Positions 44,437 through 52,928 of a DNA stretch of 64,000 nucleotides are shown one piece after another; position 1 is the stretch's first letter, and every line of letters starts with the position of its first letter. The notes under the pieces are model-generated. The model saw nothing but the letters and a program-made list of their open reading frames with translations. It did not search any database and had not been told where the DNA came from. The stretch lies in the NCBI RefSeq assembly GCF_002946835.1, contig NZ_CP026652.1, forward strand, positions 124,001 through 188,000, given 5' to 3'. The stretch comes from Streptomyces dengpaensis. Lineage in GTDB: Bacteria; Actinomycetota; Actinomycetes; Streptomycetales; Streptomycetaceae. Position numbers and translations under genes: made by a program.

Positions 44437-45335
44437 TTGCCGCGCTGGCGCTCGGCACGTACCGGCTGCGGGACGTGGCCACCGCGGCCCGGTACGCCGC
44501 CGCGTCAGGAGCCAGCTGGCTGGATACCGCGCCCAACTACCTGCGCGGCCGCGCCCAGACACTCCTCGCTCCCGTCCTCGACGAACACCCACACCTGCAG
44601 GTCGCGACGAAGACCGGATTCGTCGCCCCGCAGACCAGCAACGCCGCTTGGGCGGCGGGCATCCTGCCGCCCGGCACACGCCACAGCCTGCGCCCTCGGT
44701 ACGTCCGGTGGCAGGTGGAACGCAATCGGCACGAACTCGGCCGAGATCGCATCGACACCGTCTTCCTCCACAACCCCGAACGCGTCGGTGAGGCCTCGCT
44801 CTACCAGGTCCTGAGGGATGCCTTCGCGGCCCTCGAGCAGGAAGCAGCCGCCGGGCACCTTGTCTCGTACGGCGTCGCGACCTGGACCGGCTTCCACGAC
44901 CGGCTGTTCACCGTCGCCGACCTCGACCGCCTCGCCACCGAAGCGGCCGGGAGTCCGCAACATCATCTCAAGGCCATCCAGCTGCCGGTCAGCCTCGTGA
45001 TGGACTCGGCGCTCGCCGCGGCGCTGGACGGGCACGGCCCGATCGCCAACGCTACCGCCCGGCGATGGGACGTACACGCCTCTGCGCCCCTGCACGGCGG
45101 AGAGCTGTCAGCCCTGGCCACCGCCGAACTCGCGGCCCTGCTCCACCCCTCGCTGAGCATCGCCCAGGCCTGCCTCCTGGCCGTCGCTTCCTGCCCCGGC
45201 GTCCCAAAAGTGCTGCTGTCCGCCTCCACTCCGGCACACTGGGACGCCGCTCGCGCAGCCCTCGACGAGCAGCCCCTGCCCGCCGAGACCGTGCGGAAGG
45301 CCCTCGATGTACTCGCCCCCCACCACCCCGACTGA
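44433..45335 (+). CDS. Aldo/keto reductase family protein
   Basis: This is a 300-residue TIM-barrel protein. The GTG at 44433 overlaps the upstream stop. Family marks are ALALGTYRLRDVATAARYAA, SGASWLDTAPNYLRGRAQTL with the catalytic Asp and Tyr, VATKTGFVAPQTSN with the catalytic Lys, ELGRDRIDTVFLHNPERVGE, LVSYGVATWTGFHDR and VLLSASTPAHWDAA near the cofactor site. It likely reduces a carbonyl using NADPH. The next gene overlaps by 29 bases, so the two belong to one operon. Confidence 0.82.
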   Translation: MIAALALGTYRLRDVATAARYAAASGASWLDTAPNYLRGRAQTLLAPVLDEHPHLQVATKTGFVAPQTSNAAWAAGILPPGTRHSLRPRYVRWQVERNRHELGRDRIDTVFLHNPERVGEASLYQVLRDAFAALEQEAAAGHLVSYGVATWTGFHDRLFTVADLDRLATEAAGSPQHHLKAIQLPVSLVMDSALAAALDGHGPIANATARRWDVHASAPLHGGELSALATAELAALLHPSLSIAQACLLAVASCPGVPKVLLSASTPAHWDAARAALDEQPLPAETVRKALDVLAPHHPD

Positions 45336-46125
45336 CGAACAGCGCGCCCTGACCGCCCAGTCGGCCGCCGCCGACGCCCTCGGCATCACGGTCACCGGTC
45401 CCCGCCAGTGGGGCTACCAGGGCCGTACCCTCGGCCAGCAGGCCCACCACCTTGCCCACGGGGCCTGCTGGCTGCGTCTCATCTCTGCCCCGGCCGGCCA
45501 GGCGAACGGAAAACTCTGGGACGGCACCGAAGAGGCCGCCGCCGCGTTCCCCACCGTGCGCAAACCCGCCCTCCATGCCCTCCACGACCTGCACCACGGC
45601 GGCCTTGTCTTCCGCGCCGAGCTGTCGGAGTTCATCGCCAGCCCGACCTGCTCGCCCGAGCCCGTCCTGCGCACCGAACTGAACCTGACCCCGGCATGGT
45701 GGACGAGCCTGCGCACCGACCTCGACACCATTGCCGCCACCCACACCACCCGTGTTGCCGTGCGGCAGGAATGGATCTCGCGGGCCGTCCCTCAGCACGC
45801 CCGAGTTCCCGCACCGGACATCACCAACTGGGCCACGGCACACGGCGACTTCCACTTCGCCAACATCACCCGCCAACCCGTCATCCTGGACTGGGAAGGC
45901 TTCGGCTCCGCCCCCCTCGGCTACGACGCCGCCATGCTCTACGCCTACTCCCTGCTCACCCCCGCCACGGCCGCCACGATCCGCCGGGAACTCCCCGTCC
46001 TGAACACCCCAGTCGGCAACACGGCCCTCCTCATCGTCGCCGCTGACCTCCTGCAGTCCTGCTCCCGCGGCAACCACCCCGAACTGGCCGCCCCCCTACG
46101 AGCCCTCGTCGCCTCCATCACCTGA
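45307..46125 (+). CDS. Aminoglycoside phosphotransferase-like (APH-fold) protein
   Basis: This is a 272-residue protein overlapping the reductase gene by 29 bases. The C-terminal kinase signature is clear: ITNWATAHGDFHFANITRQP with the catalytic HGDxxxxN loop, and VILDWEGFGSAPLGYDAAML with the metal-binding DWE. The N-terminal lobe is shortened and lacks an obvious Lys-containing strand. The substrate is unknown; antibiotic resistance should not be assumed. Together with the aldo/keto reductase and the cupin-type remnant it may form a small-molecule modification operon. Confidence 0.75.
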   Translation: MYSPPTTPTDEQRALTAQSAAADALGITVTGPRQWGYQGRTLGQQAHHLAHGACWLRLISAPAGQANGKLWDGTEEAAAAFPTVRKPALHALHDLHHGGLVFRAELSEFIASPTCSPEPVLRTELNLTPAWWTSLRTDLDTIAATHTTRVAVRQEWISRAVPQHARVPAPDITNWATAHGDFHFANITRQPVILDWEGFGSAPLGYDAAMLYAYSLLTPATAATIRRELPVLNTPVGNTALLIVAADLLQSCSRGNHPELAAPLRALVASIT

Positions 46126-46432
46126 GGAACCACCGCTCCTTCAGAGGACAGGACCTGATGCGTAGTCAATGAGGGTAAATCCGGGGCAGTACGCAACGGT
46201 TGCGAACCGGAGCTGAGGGAGTCGCGGCACACTGCACCGGTGGGCCCTCCGGTGGCAGGCACCCAGCGGGCCATCCGTACGGATGGACTTCTGAAGGCTC
46301 GTCCCAGACCGGTGCCCCCGCTGCCTACCGTCACCAACATGGAGGCCGAATATCTACGCCATGGCGTGCCTTTGGCGGACTACCAGCTGACCAAGGCCGA
46401 CCACCGTCGGCAGCAAGAGGCTGTGCAATTCC
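46126..46432. other. Intergenic stretch with one weak small ORF
   Basis: A frame from ATG 46339 (MEAEYLRHGVPLADYQLTKA, DHRRQQEAVQFHEWVQ) looks coding for its first 40 residues, then overlaps the next gene in a different phase. It may be a small partner protein whose 3' end is altered. No other feature is evident. Confidence 0.35.
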
Positions 46433-46837
46433 ATGAGTGGGTTCAACGCCAACTCCAAGGCTCCTCCCTGGTCAGAAGAACGTCGGGAGCGACTGCTCGA
46501 GCTTCTCGGGCCTCCGACTCCTCCGCGGGAACTGCACCGGTGGCGGCTGCGTTTGTACTGCGGACACGTCATCGAGGCGACCCGTAACCGGAAGAGCCCA
46601 CGGCCCGATGGAGGGGTCTGCGGCAAGGAGCGCTGCCCAGTGTGCGGTCTGGACCCAGCCGTGATCGTCGCCTTCGAGCCCCTGGGACCCGTCGCCGAAC
46701 CCCCTGCCGAAAACCGCTCTCAGAGGCCCAGCCGCTCCGCCCGGAAGCCGCCTGCAGATCGGCGCAGCAAGGCCGAACTGGTAGCTGAGAACAACGCGCT
46801 GCGTGCGGAACTGGAGGCCCTGCGAGATCAGGCATAG
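46433..46837 (+). CDS. Hypothetical zinc-ribbon-like protein
   Basis: This is a 134-residue protein. SEERRERLLELLGPPTPP and LHRWRLRLYCGHVIEATRN are followed by a Cys cluster (VCGKERCPVCGLDP) that, with the earlier Cys-Gly-His, could bind zinc. A basic linker and a short leucine-zipper-like helix (KAELVAENNALRAELEALRD) end it. I do not recognise the family. It may bind nucleic acid. Confidence 0.55.
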   Translation: MSGFNANSKAPPWSEERRERLLELLGPPTPPRELHRWRLRLYCGHVIEATRNRKSPRPDGGVCGKERCPVCGLDPAVIVAFEPLGPVAEPPAENRSQRPSRSARKPPADRRSKAELVAENNALRAELEALRDQA

Positions 46838-46839
46838 AC

Positions 46840-47560
46840 CGACCATGGGTGGGCTCGGTCAAAGGCTGAGACGGTCTGGGCCAAGCGGCAGGCCGTTTGC
46901 CCAGAGTCGGGGCGATTCAGCCTCGCCCCGTGAGTCCAGGTCTGCGTGTGCCCGCCCCTTGTCCGCGGTGACGGGGACAGGGGTGCGGCAGGGTGATCGT
47001 CAATCCAGGCCAGGCCTCCGATGTCGAGCCGGCGGCGGGTACGGGTGACGGCGACGTAGGCGAGGCGAGCTTCGCCGTCGTCGATCGGGCCGGGCACCGC
47101 GCGGCCGGTGTCGTCCAGCTGGTCGCTGTCCTTGGGCGGGGTGAAGTCGTCGGCGATTTTCACCCGCGCCCATTCACGACCCTTGGCCTTGTGGACGGTG
47201 GAGACGGTCACCTCGGCCTGTTGCTCGGGGACGAGTTGAGCAACAGCGCTGAGGATGACGTCGATGCCGTGGGTGTCGACAAGGTCGACCAGCGGCTGCA
47301 GATCACGTCCGGCCGGGTCGTGGGTGGCGTAGTCCTGCAGTTCACCCCAGGAGGGGAACAGGACCAGTTCGGGATGGGTGGTGCGGCGGCCTTCCTTCAG
47401 GTCGCGGGCGGCCAGGGCGAGGGCGCGCAGGCTGTCTCCTCCCCCGACCAGGGCCACCCGGTACCTGGTGGCCAGCAGTTCCATGACCTGGGCCATGGCG
47501 CCGACGTTGGTTCGGCACAGCACGGCGTCGGGCCGGGTGACGGGCCCGCCTTCGTCGACC
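46840..47560 (-). pseudogene. UvrD-type helicase, C-terminal fragment
   Basis: The frame contains PDAVLCRTNVGAMAQVMELL (motif IV), AEVTVSTVHKAKGREWARVK (motif V, the TxHxxKGxEW signature) and GEARLAYVAVTRTRRRLDIG (motif VI). These belong to UvrD/Rep-type SF1 helicases. A stop codon occurs just upstream (near 47567) and the N-terminal ATPase domain is missing; unrelated plus-strand coding sequence begins at about 47580. Confidence 0.75.
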
Positions 47561-47580
47561 AGCTACTCCCACAGGGACGA

Positions 47581-48102
47581 GACCCCGGTGAAATCCCCGA
47601 GGTCTCCGCAGCAGGCACCACCGGATGGCTGGCGCCCCTCGCTTCCCGAATCCTCAGCATCCTCGACACCGGAACATGCACGTTGGCAGGCGCACTCCCG
47701 GCTCACGGCTATGTCTACCTGCCGCTTTCAGTACCGGACCGGCATGTGGTCTACCTGCGCATCGCGGCCCAGCCCACCATGACGCCGTGGCCGGTGAACA
47801 CTCCCTCGGTCGTCCTGACCGCCGCGGGCACCGTGGCGCTGGAGATGTACCAGGAGCCCAGCGACCTGCAGGCCCATCGCCCGCAGTACGCGCGCAGCTT
47901 CGGTCCCGAGCAGGTGCTCGCCGTGCACCCCGGCACGCTGTGCGCGATGCAGAGCAGCGACGACGGCCTGCAGGTGCTCGCCACCGCTCGCACCACGCCC
48001 GATACAGATGAACGGCTGTCCGGCGACGAGTACGCGGCCGCCGCCCGGCGCGCTCGTTGGACGCTCGAAAGCCTTACCAGCGCCCCGGCGGGTGGCCTCT
48101 GA
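47581..48102 (+). pseudogene. Hypothetical protein, 5'-truncated
   Basis: About 170 residues are open, with beta-rich segments (TTGWLAPLASRILSILDTGT, AHGYVYLPLSVPDRHVVYLR, TPSVVLTAAGTVALEMYQEP, GPEQVLAVHPGTLCAMQSSD). The start is not visible because the sequence joins the helicase fragment. The stop overlaps the ATG of the next gene (TGATG), so the two were translated together. No family is recognised. Confidence 0.5.
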
Positions 48103-48605
48103 TGAGGACCGCCAGCACATGGCTCGACGCCGTGCCGTCGCTGGACTCGACCGACCTGCGCGGCGTGCTGCGCATCAGCCGCGCCGTGCTGGACCAACTC
48201 GCGCAAGACCGGTACCTACTGACCCGGCTGGTCGGCGAAGTGCTCCACGACCCGCAGCGCCTGGCCGCCAGCCGTGTCACGCTGCTGCTCAACCGGCTGT
48301 CGCTCTACCAAGCTCCGGACCGCGGCTTCGAGGTCCGCCTGAACATGAACCCGCGGCCCGACAACCAGCGCGTTGCGCACGACCACCGCTACGCATTTGC
48401 CACCCAGATCCTCGCCGGCGGCTACGTGCACGTCGTGCGGCGCCGCACCAACGGCTGGGACGGCCCGTTCACCGGGACCGACCTCGAGCCGGGAATCGTG
48501 ACCATCGAGCGGCCCGGCAGCGCGTACACGCTCGGCGAGGCGATGGTGCACCAGGCCGTGATGGAGCCGGACACCGTCACCCTGTTCGTACGCGGCCCGC
48601 GCCGC
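48102..48605 (+). pseudogene. Cupin-like protein, 3'-truncated
   Basis: From ATG 48102 the frame encodes about 168 residues: WLDAVPSLDSTDLRGVLRIS, GFEVRLNMNPRPDNQRVAHD, HRYAFATQILAGGYVHVVRR with His ligands of a cupin barrel, and GEAMVHQAVMEPDTVTLFVR. The cupin C-terminus is replaced at about 48605 by the glycosylase fragment. Confidence 0.6.
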
Positions 48606-49200
48606 GCTGCGCACCGGGCTCACCGCGCTCGGCGCCACACAGCGGCTGGCGAACCCCTGGCTCTGGGACGCGATCACCACCGCGATCCTGCGCCAAGTCG
48701 TGCGCGCCGACCAAGCCCGCAAGCTCTACCGCGCCTGGTGCCGCGCCTTCGGCACCGACGTCGACGGCCCGTTCGGTGAACTCGCCGTCGCGCCCACGCA
48801 CACCGAGGTCCTCACACTGGCCGACGAGGAGTTCGCCGGCGTCGGCGCGAAATTCCACCACACTGCGCTGCACGCCGCGGCCACGCACTACCAGCAGCAC
48901 CACAGCACGTGGGAGCGCATGGATGCCGCCCACCTGGTCACCGCGTTGACGGGCATCCCCCGCATCGGGCCATGGACTGCCGCGGCGGCCGCTGCCGACT
49001 TCACCGGCGACTTCAGCATCTACCCCCACGATGACCTCTCCGTGCGGACCTGGGCCGCCCAGATCGCGCCCGCCCACCCGTGGCCCGACAAGAAAGACAA
49101 GGCGTTCGGCCCGCTGTGGACCGGATGGGCCGGAACCGACCGCACCGCCCTGCACACCCTGACCCTCTCCACCCTCACCTGGGGCTCACATGCCCGATGA
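48600..49200 (+). pseudogene. HhH-GPD DNA glycosylase (AlkA-like), 5'-truncated
   Basis: About 200 residues are in frame: LGATQRLANPWLWDAITTAI, LRQVVRADQARKLYRAWC, then ALTGIPRIGPWTAAAAAADF, the helix-hairpin-helix plus Gly/Pro-rich loop of 3-methyladenine glycosylases, and FSIYPHDDLSVRTWAAQI with the catalytic Asp. The N-terminal domain is lost at the fusion with the cupin gene. An in-frame start within the fragment cannot be excluded. The B12-type radical SAM fragment follows 12 bp later. Confidence 0.65.
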
Positions 49201-49212
49201 CCTGGAGGACCC

Positions 49213-49590
49213 ATGCGGCAGTTACCGCTGATCACGGGCGCCGACGCCACCCACACGCTCGACGCTTTGTTCGTGAACGCGCCGCTGCGCGACTACGACC
49301 TGCGGCCGCGCACCAACGACTACACGCTCCCCGTGCTGGGCATGGCCTACATCGCCACCTACGCCCAGCAGGCCGGCTTCAACGTCGGCGTCCTGGACGC
49401 TGAAGCCCACGGCCTGGGCATCGAAGAGACCGCGAGGATCGTCAACACAGTCGCGCCCCGGTGGGCAGCGATGAACCTGCTCGCCCCCACCTACGAGATG
49501 TCCGCGCGGATTGCGGCCAAGCTCGATCCGAGCATCGCTCTGATGGTCGGCGGGCACCACGTCCCGTCACTCCTTCCACCTGTGATGGGC
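49213..49590 (+). pseudogene. B12-dependent radical SAM protein, N-terminal fragment
   Basis: The ATG at 49213 follows GGAGG. ALFVNAPLRDYDLRPRTNDY, YTLPVLGMAYIATYAQQAGF, NVGVLDAEAHGLGIEETARI and IALMVGGHHVPSLLP are the cobalamin-binding N-terminal domain of B12-type radical SAM enzymes. The frame ends before the radical SAM core, at the edge of the tRNA gene. Confidence 0.65.
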
Positions 49591-49604
49591 GGTGCCCGCG
49601 CTTG

Positions 49605-49676
49605 CTGGGATACCAGGACTCGAACCTGAACTAACGGAACCAGAAACCGTCGGGCTGCCAATTACCCCATATCCCA
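49605..49676 (-). tRNA. tRNA-Gln (anticodon CTG)
   Basis: The minus strand folds as a 72-nt tRNA: acceptor TGGGATA/TATCCCA with discriminator G, D-arm with GTAATTGGCAGC, anticodon CTG at 49641-49643 in the loop TTCTGGT, and T-arm with GGTTCGAGTCC. The anticodon stem has a T-T mismatch at its inner end and the D-stem differs from the usual Streptomyces tRNA-Gln, so it could be a diverged, mobile-element copy. Neighbouring fragments on both sides fit a recombination or integration site. Confidence 0.85.
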
Positions 49677-49803
49677 TTTGCCCGAAGACCGCGGGAGCTC
49701 GGCCAGCCGGGCGTGCCCTACCACGTATCGCTGTACGGCCTGTCTAATGTATGCATGCTCTCCGTGATGGTCGGTGATGTGTGCCGGAGTGTCGACCAGA
49801 GGT

Positions 49804-49897
49804 TGACATCGATGATCACCAGATCGGGGCCCAGCACCAGATACGGGCTGGGTGTGGCGGCGAACAGCGCCCGGTAGTCAATCCTCGGTGCTGTCAC
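49804..49897 (-). pseudogene. PAS-domain regulator, 5' fragment
   Basis: GTG 49897 with AGGGAGAGC upstream starts VTAPRIDYRALFAATPSPYL, VLGPDLVIIDVN, the N-terminus of PAS-containing PP2C/histidine-kinase-like Streptomyces regulators. After 31 residues the similarity stops. Confidence 0.6.
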
Positions 49898-50157
49898 GCG
49901 CTCTCCCTTGCCGTCACGTGGCCGCCACGGCCAACAGCGCCGCTGGTCCTCAAAGTCCCCGCCGCCGACGGCAGTCAGTGAGTGTGTGCCGCCCGCACGC
50001 TCGTCCGCCACCTCCAGCAGCAGCTCATCCTGCCGCGCCCCCGGCCAGCTCGCCAATCGCCGGATCCGATCGGGGAGATTCCTCCCTCCTGAGCAGCTCG
50101 CCCGATTGCGGTCGGGGCGACGTCGCCTTAGCTTCAGCGCGTCGGAATCATTCCGAA

Positions 50158-50187
50158 AAAGCCAACATCATCCCTTATGTTGGCTTT
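50158..50187. promoter_or_regulatory. Hairpin upstream of the Gln-rich gene
   Basis: AAAGCCAACAT (50158-50168) and its complement (50177-50187) form an 11-bp stem with 8-base loop, 25 bp before the ATG at 50212. It may be a terminator for upstream transcription or a 5'-leader structure. A small dyad GGAATCATTCC lies just upstream. Confidence 0.5.
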
Positions 50188-50211
50188 CCCGTGGCATCGA
50201 ATGGAGCATTC

Positions 50212-50637
50212 ATGTCGGTGATGACCGCTACCCCGCCCCTGCAGCAGTTCGGCCAGCAGATCGCCGGGCCGCAGCAGCAGATCGCGCAGGTCGTTCAGCA
50301 GACGATCCAGCAGGCCTGCCAGCAGGCGAGTCAGCAGATCGCGCAGCGCATGCAGCAGACGCTGCAGCAGATCCAGCAGGTCCAGCAGCAGCTGCAGCAG
50401 CAGGGTCTGGCCCACCAGGCGCACCCGTACCTGGCCGTCGCGCTGCACACGACGCTGCTTCAGGGTGTGCGCAGCGCCGTGGAGCAGTCCGTGCAGCAGG
50501 CGCTGCCGACTGCCATCTTGACGCTCGTGCAGCAGAGCCAGCAGGGCCAGCAGCCGTTCGGTCAGCCGTACCCGCAGCAGTACCAGCAGCCTGGCTTCGG
50601 CTTCGGCCAGATGGGTCAGCCCTTCGGTATCGGCTGA
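50212..50637 (+). CDS. Gln-rich low-complexity protein
   Basis: This is a 141-residue protein starting at ATG 50212 (GGAG nearby). More than a quarter of the residues are Gln, in heptad-like runs (QQFGQQIAGPQQQIAQVVQQ, TIQQACQQASQQIAQRMQQT, QQIQQVQQQLQQQG) that suggest an amphipathic coiled coil, followed by AHPYLAVALHTTLLQGVRSA and a QPFGQPYPQQYQQ tail. No family is recognised. A strong terminator follows and then a decayed subtilisin gene, so the two may once have been a pair. Confidence 0.65.
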   Translation: MSVMTATPPLQQFGQQIAGPQQQIAQVVQQTIQQACQQASQQIAQRMQQTLQQIQQVQQQLQQQGLAHQAHPYLAVALHTTLLQGVRSAVEQSVQQALPTAILTLVQQSQQGQQPFGQPYPQQYQQPGFGFGQMGQPFGIG

Positions 50638-50650
50638 CATAAGGCGGTGT

Positions 50651-50695
50651 GCTGTGCGGTGTGCCCGGGAGCGGTTCCCGGGCACACCGCACAGC
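50651..50695. terminator. Perfect 20-bp stem terminator
   Basis: The arms at 50651-50670 and 50676-50695 are exact complements over 20 bp (left arm begins GCTGTGCGGTGTG) with a 5-base loop. It lies 13 bp beyond the stop of the Gln-rich gene. Confidence 0.85.
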
Positions 50696-50753
50696 CGTGG
50701 AAGCCGCGAGCCGCTCGTCATCCGGATCAGAAGCTCAAAAACCGAAGCAGGCA

Positions 50754-51655
50754 TGGTGAAGGTGGACGTAATGGTCAAGGACAGGCCCGGAAACAAGCCC
50801 CGGAACAACCGCCAGAGCGAATCCGAGGCACGAGGGCCGGCGGGCCGGGCCCTGAGGACAAAGAAGCGGCGCCACGCAAGAAGGGCACGCCGTCACCGAT
50901 CGCCGTGCAGCCGCGCCGGCAGCGTGACATCGTGACACCGCTGCCGCAGCAACTGCTCCCACCGGGAGTGCCCGAGCCGGGCATGGACGCGGTGTGCGAC
51001 CGGCTGGAGAGCATGCCCGAGGTCACGGTGGTCCGCAGACTCACCCCGTCGGACAAGCTGCAGTCGGCTGGAGTGCAGCCCTCCTGCCCGGAGATCGTGG
51101 TCGTCGAGGCCGCCGAGGCCCAGGTACCGGGGATGCGGTCGCTGCATGTGCACATCGAGCCGGACCTGCCGCTGTCCGCAGCCGGACCCGCCGCCACGCC
51201 GGCCGCAGGGATGCTGCCGCTGCGGGACCCAGGGCTGGTCACGCCCCTGGAGAAGCCCGTGGAGGTCTCACTGCGCGTCTGCGGCCCGGACGGCGAACCG
51301 CTGGCCGGCGCCGGAGTGTTCCTGATCGGGGCGAGTTGGCCGGGCCGGAGGGTCACCCTCACCCTGGCGACGGAGACCACCCACTCCATCCAGTCCCTGT
51401 ACGTCCGGCCCACGGGCGGCTACACCGACCGCTGGATCCACCGCCCCGACCTGTCGGCGACCCAGGACAACCTCGTCACCCTCACTCCGCTGGCCAAGGT
51501 CTACCCGGAACTGGAGGAACGCCAGCAATACGGCTGGGGCCAACAGGCGATGCGGCTGGACCAGCTGCCGCCCACCTTCCGCGCCTTCGGCATCAAGATC
51601 GGGGTTATCGGTACGGGCGTCAGCACCGACCACCCCGACCTGAAGGACTCTGTTG
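50754..51655 (+). pseudogene. Subtilisin-like (S8) peptidase gene, multiply damaged
   Basis: The frame from ATG 50754 (VKVDVMVKDRPGNKPR) shifts near 50850 into the frame giving EDKEAAPRKKGTPSPIAVQP, VCDRLESMPEVTVVRRLTPS, a transthyretin-like domain (VEVSLRVCGPDGEPLAGAGV) and then IKIGVIGTGVSTDHPDLKD. The last segment is the Asp box of S8 peptidases, but the catalytic Asp (expected IDTG) is Gly. The gene is then cut at about 51655 by IS1182-type sequence. His and Ser boxes are absent. Confidence 0.75.
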
Positions 51656-51748
51656 GCGGATTCGGTGACCGCTCTTGGTGATCTTGTTTGATCGAGCAGT
51701 CTGATGGAGGCTCGGTTCCATCGTGCGGGGAGGCAAGGAGGGACTGCG

Positions 51749-51995
51749 ATGTCGCTGCGCCCCGTGCCTGCTCCGCCCGTTCCGGAGGCCACTGCGCGAG
51801 TAGCTCGCGCCGCGTTCCGTAAGGGCTGTCTGGCCATGCGGATCCGGGATGAACTCGGTCCGCTGTTCGAGGACGAGCAGTTCGCTCGGGCATTTCCGCG
51901 CCGGGGTGGTCCAGCCTGGTCGCCGGGCCAGTTAGCGATGGTCAGCGTGCTGCAGTTCGCGGAGGGCCTAACGGACCGGCAGCCCGCCACGGCGG
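51749..51995 (+). pseudogene. IS1182-family transposase, N-terminal fragment
   Basis: MSLRPVPAPPVPEATARVAR, AAFRKGCLAMRIRDELGPLF, FPRRGGPAWSPGQLAMVSVL and QFAEGLTDRQPA form the N-terminal domain of an IS1182-type transposase different from the one at 15003. It ends abruptly at about 51995 against the cyclase pseudogene. Confidence 0.8.
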
Positions 51996-51997
51996 CC

Positions 51998-52536
51998 GCC
52001 GACGTGATGGTCCCGCGCTCCAAGGCCTCGGCGGCACGCCCCAGGGAGCCGCTCCGCCCCAGGTCAGCGGCTTGCTTGAGGGCCCTCCAGTACGGGCCGG
52101 GAGCAGTGTTGCGCAGCCGGGCAAACGACACGACCTGGCGGTGGGCCTCACGCCGCCGGCCGTCCTGCAGGAGCCGCACCCAGCAGGAGCTGGAGGCGTC
52201 CAGCACCATGTCCCCGCCGTGCCCGGTCAGGTGCAGCGGCAGCCCTCGCACCGGGCGCAGATACGCGGTATCCATGGCGTACATCGCCGCCTCCATCACC
52301 GGCTCCGACGAGCCCGGCCACAGGGTCAGCTCGCCCCACCGGCCCGCCCGCACAGCCGGGAGCGCACCTCGGAGTTCCTGGTCTGCGGCTGGGCAGTCGC
52401 CCACGACCGCGAGCGCGACCGGCCCTTCGACAGCCGTACGCACCCGCGCGGCCGGGGCCCAGCGGACATCGCCGAGGCCGTCGATCGTCAATCCGCCCAC
52501 GGCGGCCGTGCCGCCGCTCATCCACTCCCGTTCCAT
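51998..52536 (-). pseudogene. Lasso-peptide macrolactam cyclase (asparagine-synthetase-like), internally deleted
   Basis: ATG 52536 follows GGGGAGG. The N-terminus (GGLTIDGLGDVRWAPAARVR, GPVALAVVGDCPAADQELRG, RAGRWGELTLWPGS) matches the albusnodin-type cyclase family as I recall it. The frame then jumps directly to EPVMEAAMYAMDTAYLRPVR and HLTGHGGDMVLDASSSCWVR, the asparagine-synthetase ATP-binding region (SGG-D-type loop appears as HGGD). Several hundred residues are missing in between, and the C-terminus is replaced by IS1182 sequence at about 51998. The upstream precursor gene, in contrast, is intact. Confidence 0.7.
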
Positions 52537-52619
52537 CTGTTCGCCTCCCCTGTGACGCGCCCGGGGGCCGACCGCCGTAGCGGCCGGCCCCCGGGGTGCT
52601 CGGTGGTGTCCTGGGCTTG

Positions 52620-52790
52620 TCAGCCCTCGAAGTAGTTGGACTTGTCCGAGTCGTTGAACGTCTGGCGGCCCAGGGTGAGGGTCGACACCAGGTGGGTGCT
52701 GACCTGCGGCGCGAAGCCACCGGTGCTCGGCGCCGCGGCGGACGTGTTCTCGGCGGCGGGCTGGGTGGTGACGATGGTCTGCTCGGCCAT
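52620..52790 (-). CDS. Lasso peptide precursor, albusnodin-like
   Basis: This short gene encodes 56 residues (MAEQTIVTTQPAAENTSAAA, PSTGGFAPQVSTHLVSTLTL, GRQTFNDSDKSNYFEG). ATG 52790 has GGGAGG 7 bases upstream. The last 16 residues are a plausible core: Gly at position 1, Asp at 7 and 9 for the macrolactam, and bulky Tyr-Phe near the end for the plug. Albusnodin also has a 16-residue core with Asp9-Lys10 (from memory). The next gene on the strand, 84 bp away, is the remnant of the matching cyclase. The precursor itself shows no damage. Confidence 0.68.
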   Translation of the reverse strand: MAEQTIVTTQPAAENTSAAAPSTGGFAPQVSTHLVSTLTLGRQTFNDSDKSNYFEG

Positions 52791-52928
52791 GACCGGCCTC
52801 CCTTGTCATCGGTGAATGTGGAGGTGGTGCTGCCTCTATGCCACCGCGAGACAAGTCCTGTTCCCAGAGACGGAGTTGGGCACTTGCTTGGAGTGGATCT
52901 GGGAGAAACCTGGGACGGTCCTGGGACG

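Noticed and set aside
45052..46077. A 341-codon minus-strand ORF over the reductase/phosphotransferase genes
   Set aside because: The composition is Gly/Val/Asp-rich shadow type; both plus-strand genes have catalytic motifs.
45307..46125. Calling the APH-fold gene an aminoglycoside resistance gene
   Set aside because: Only the catalytic loop and DWE motif are conserved; substrate-binding features are not recognisable, and many family members act on other compounds.
50134..50808. A minus-strand Leu-rich ORF opposite the Gln-rich gene
   Set aside because: CAG codons read backwards give CTG (Leu), which explains the composition; the plus-strand gene has the RBS, a plausible start and a terminator.
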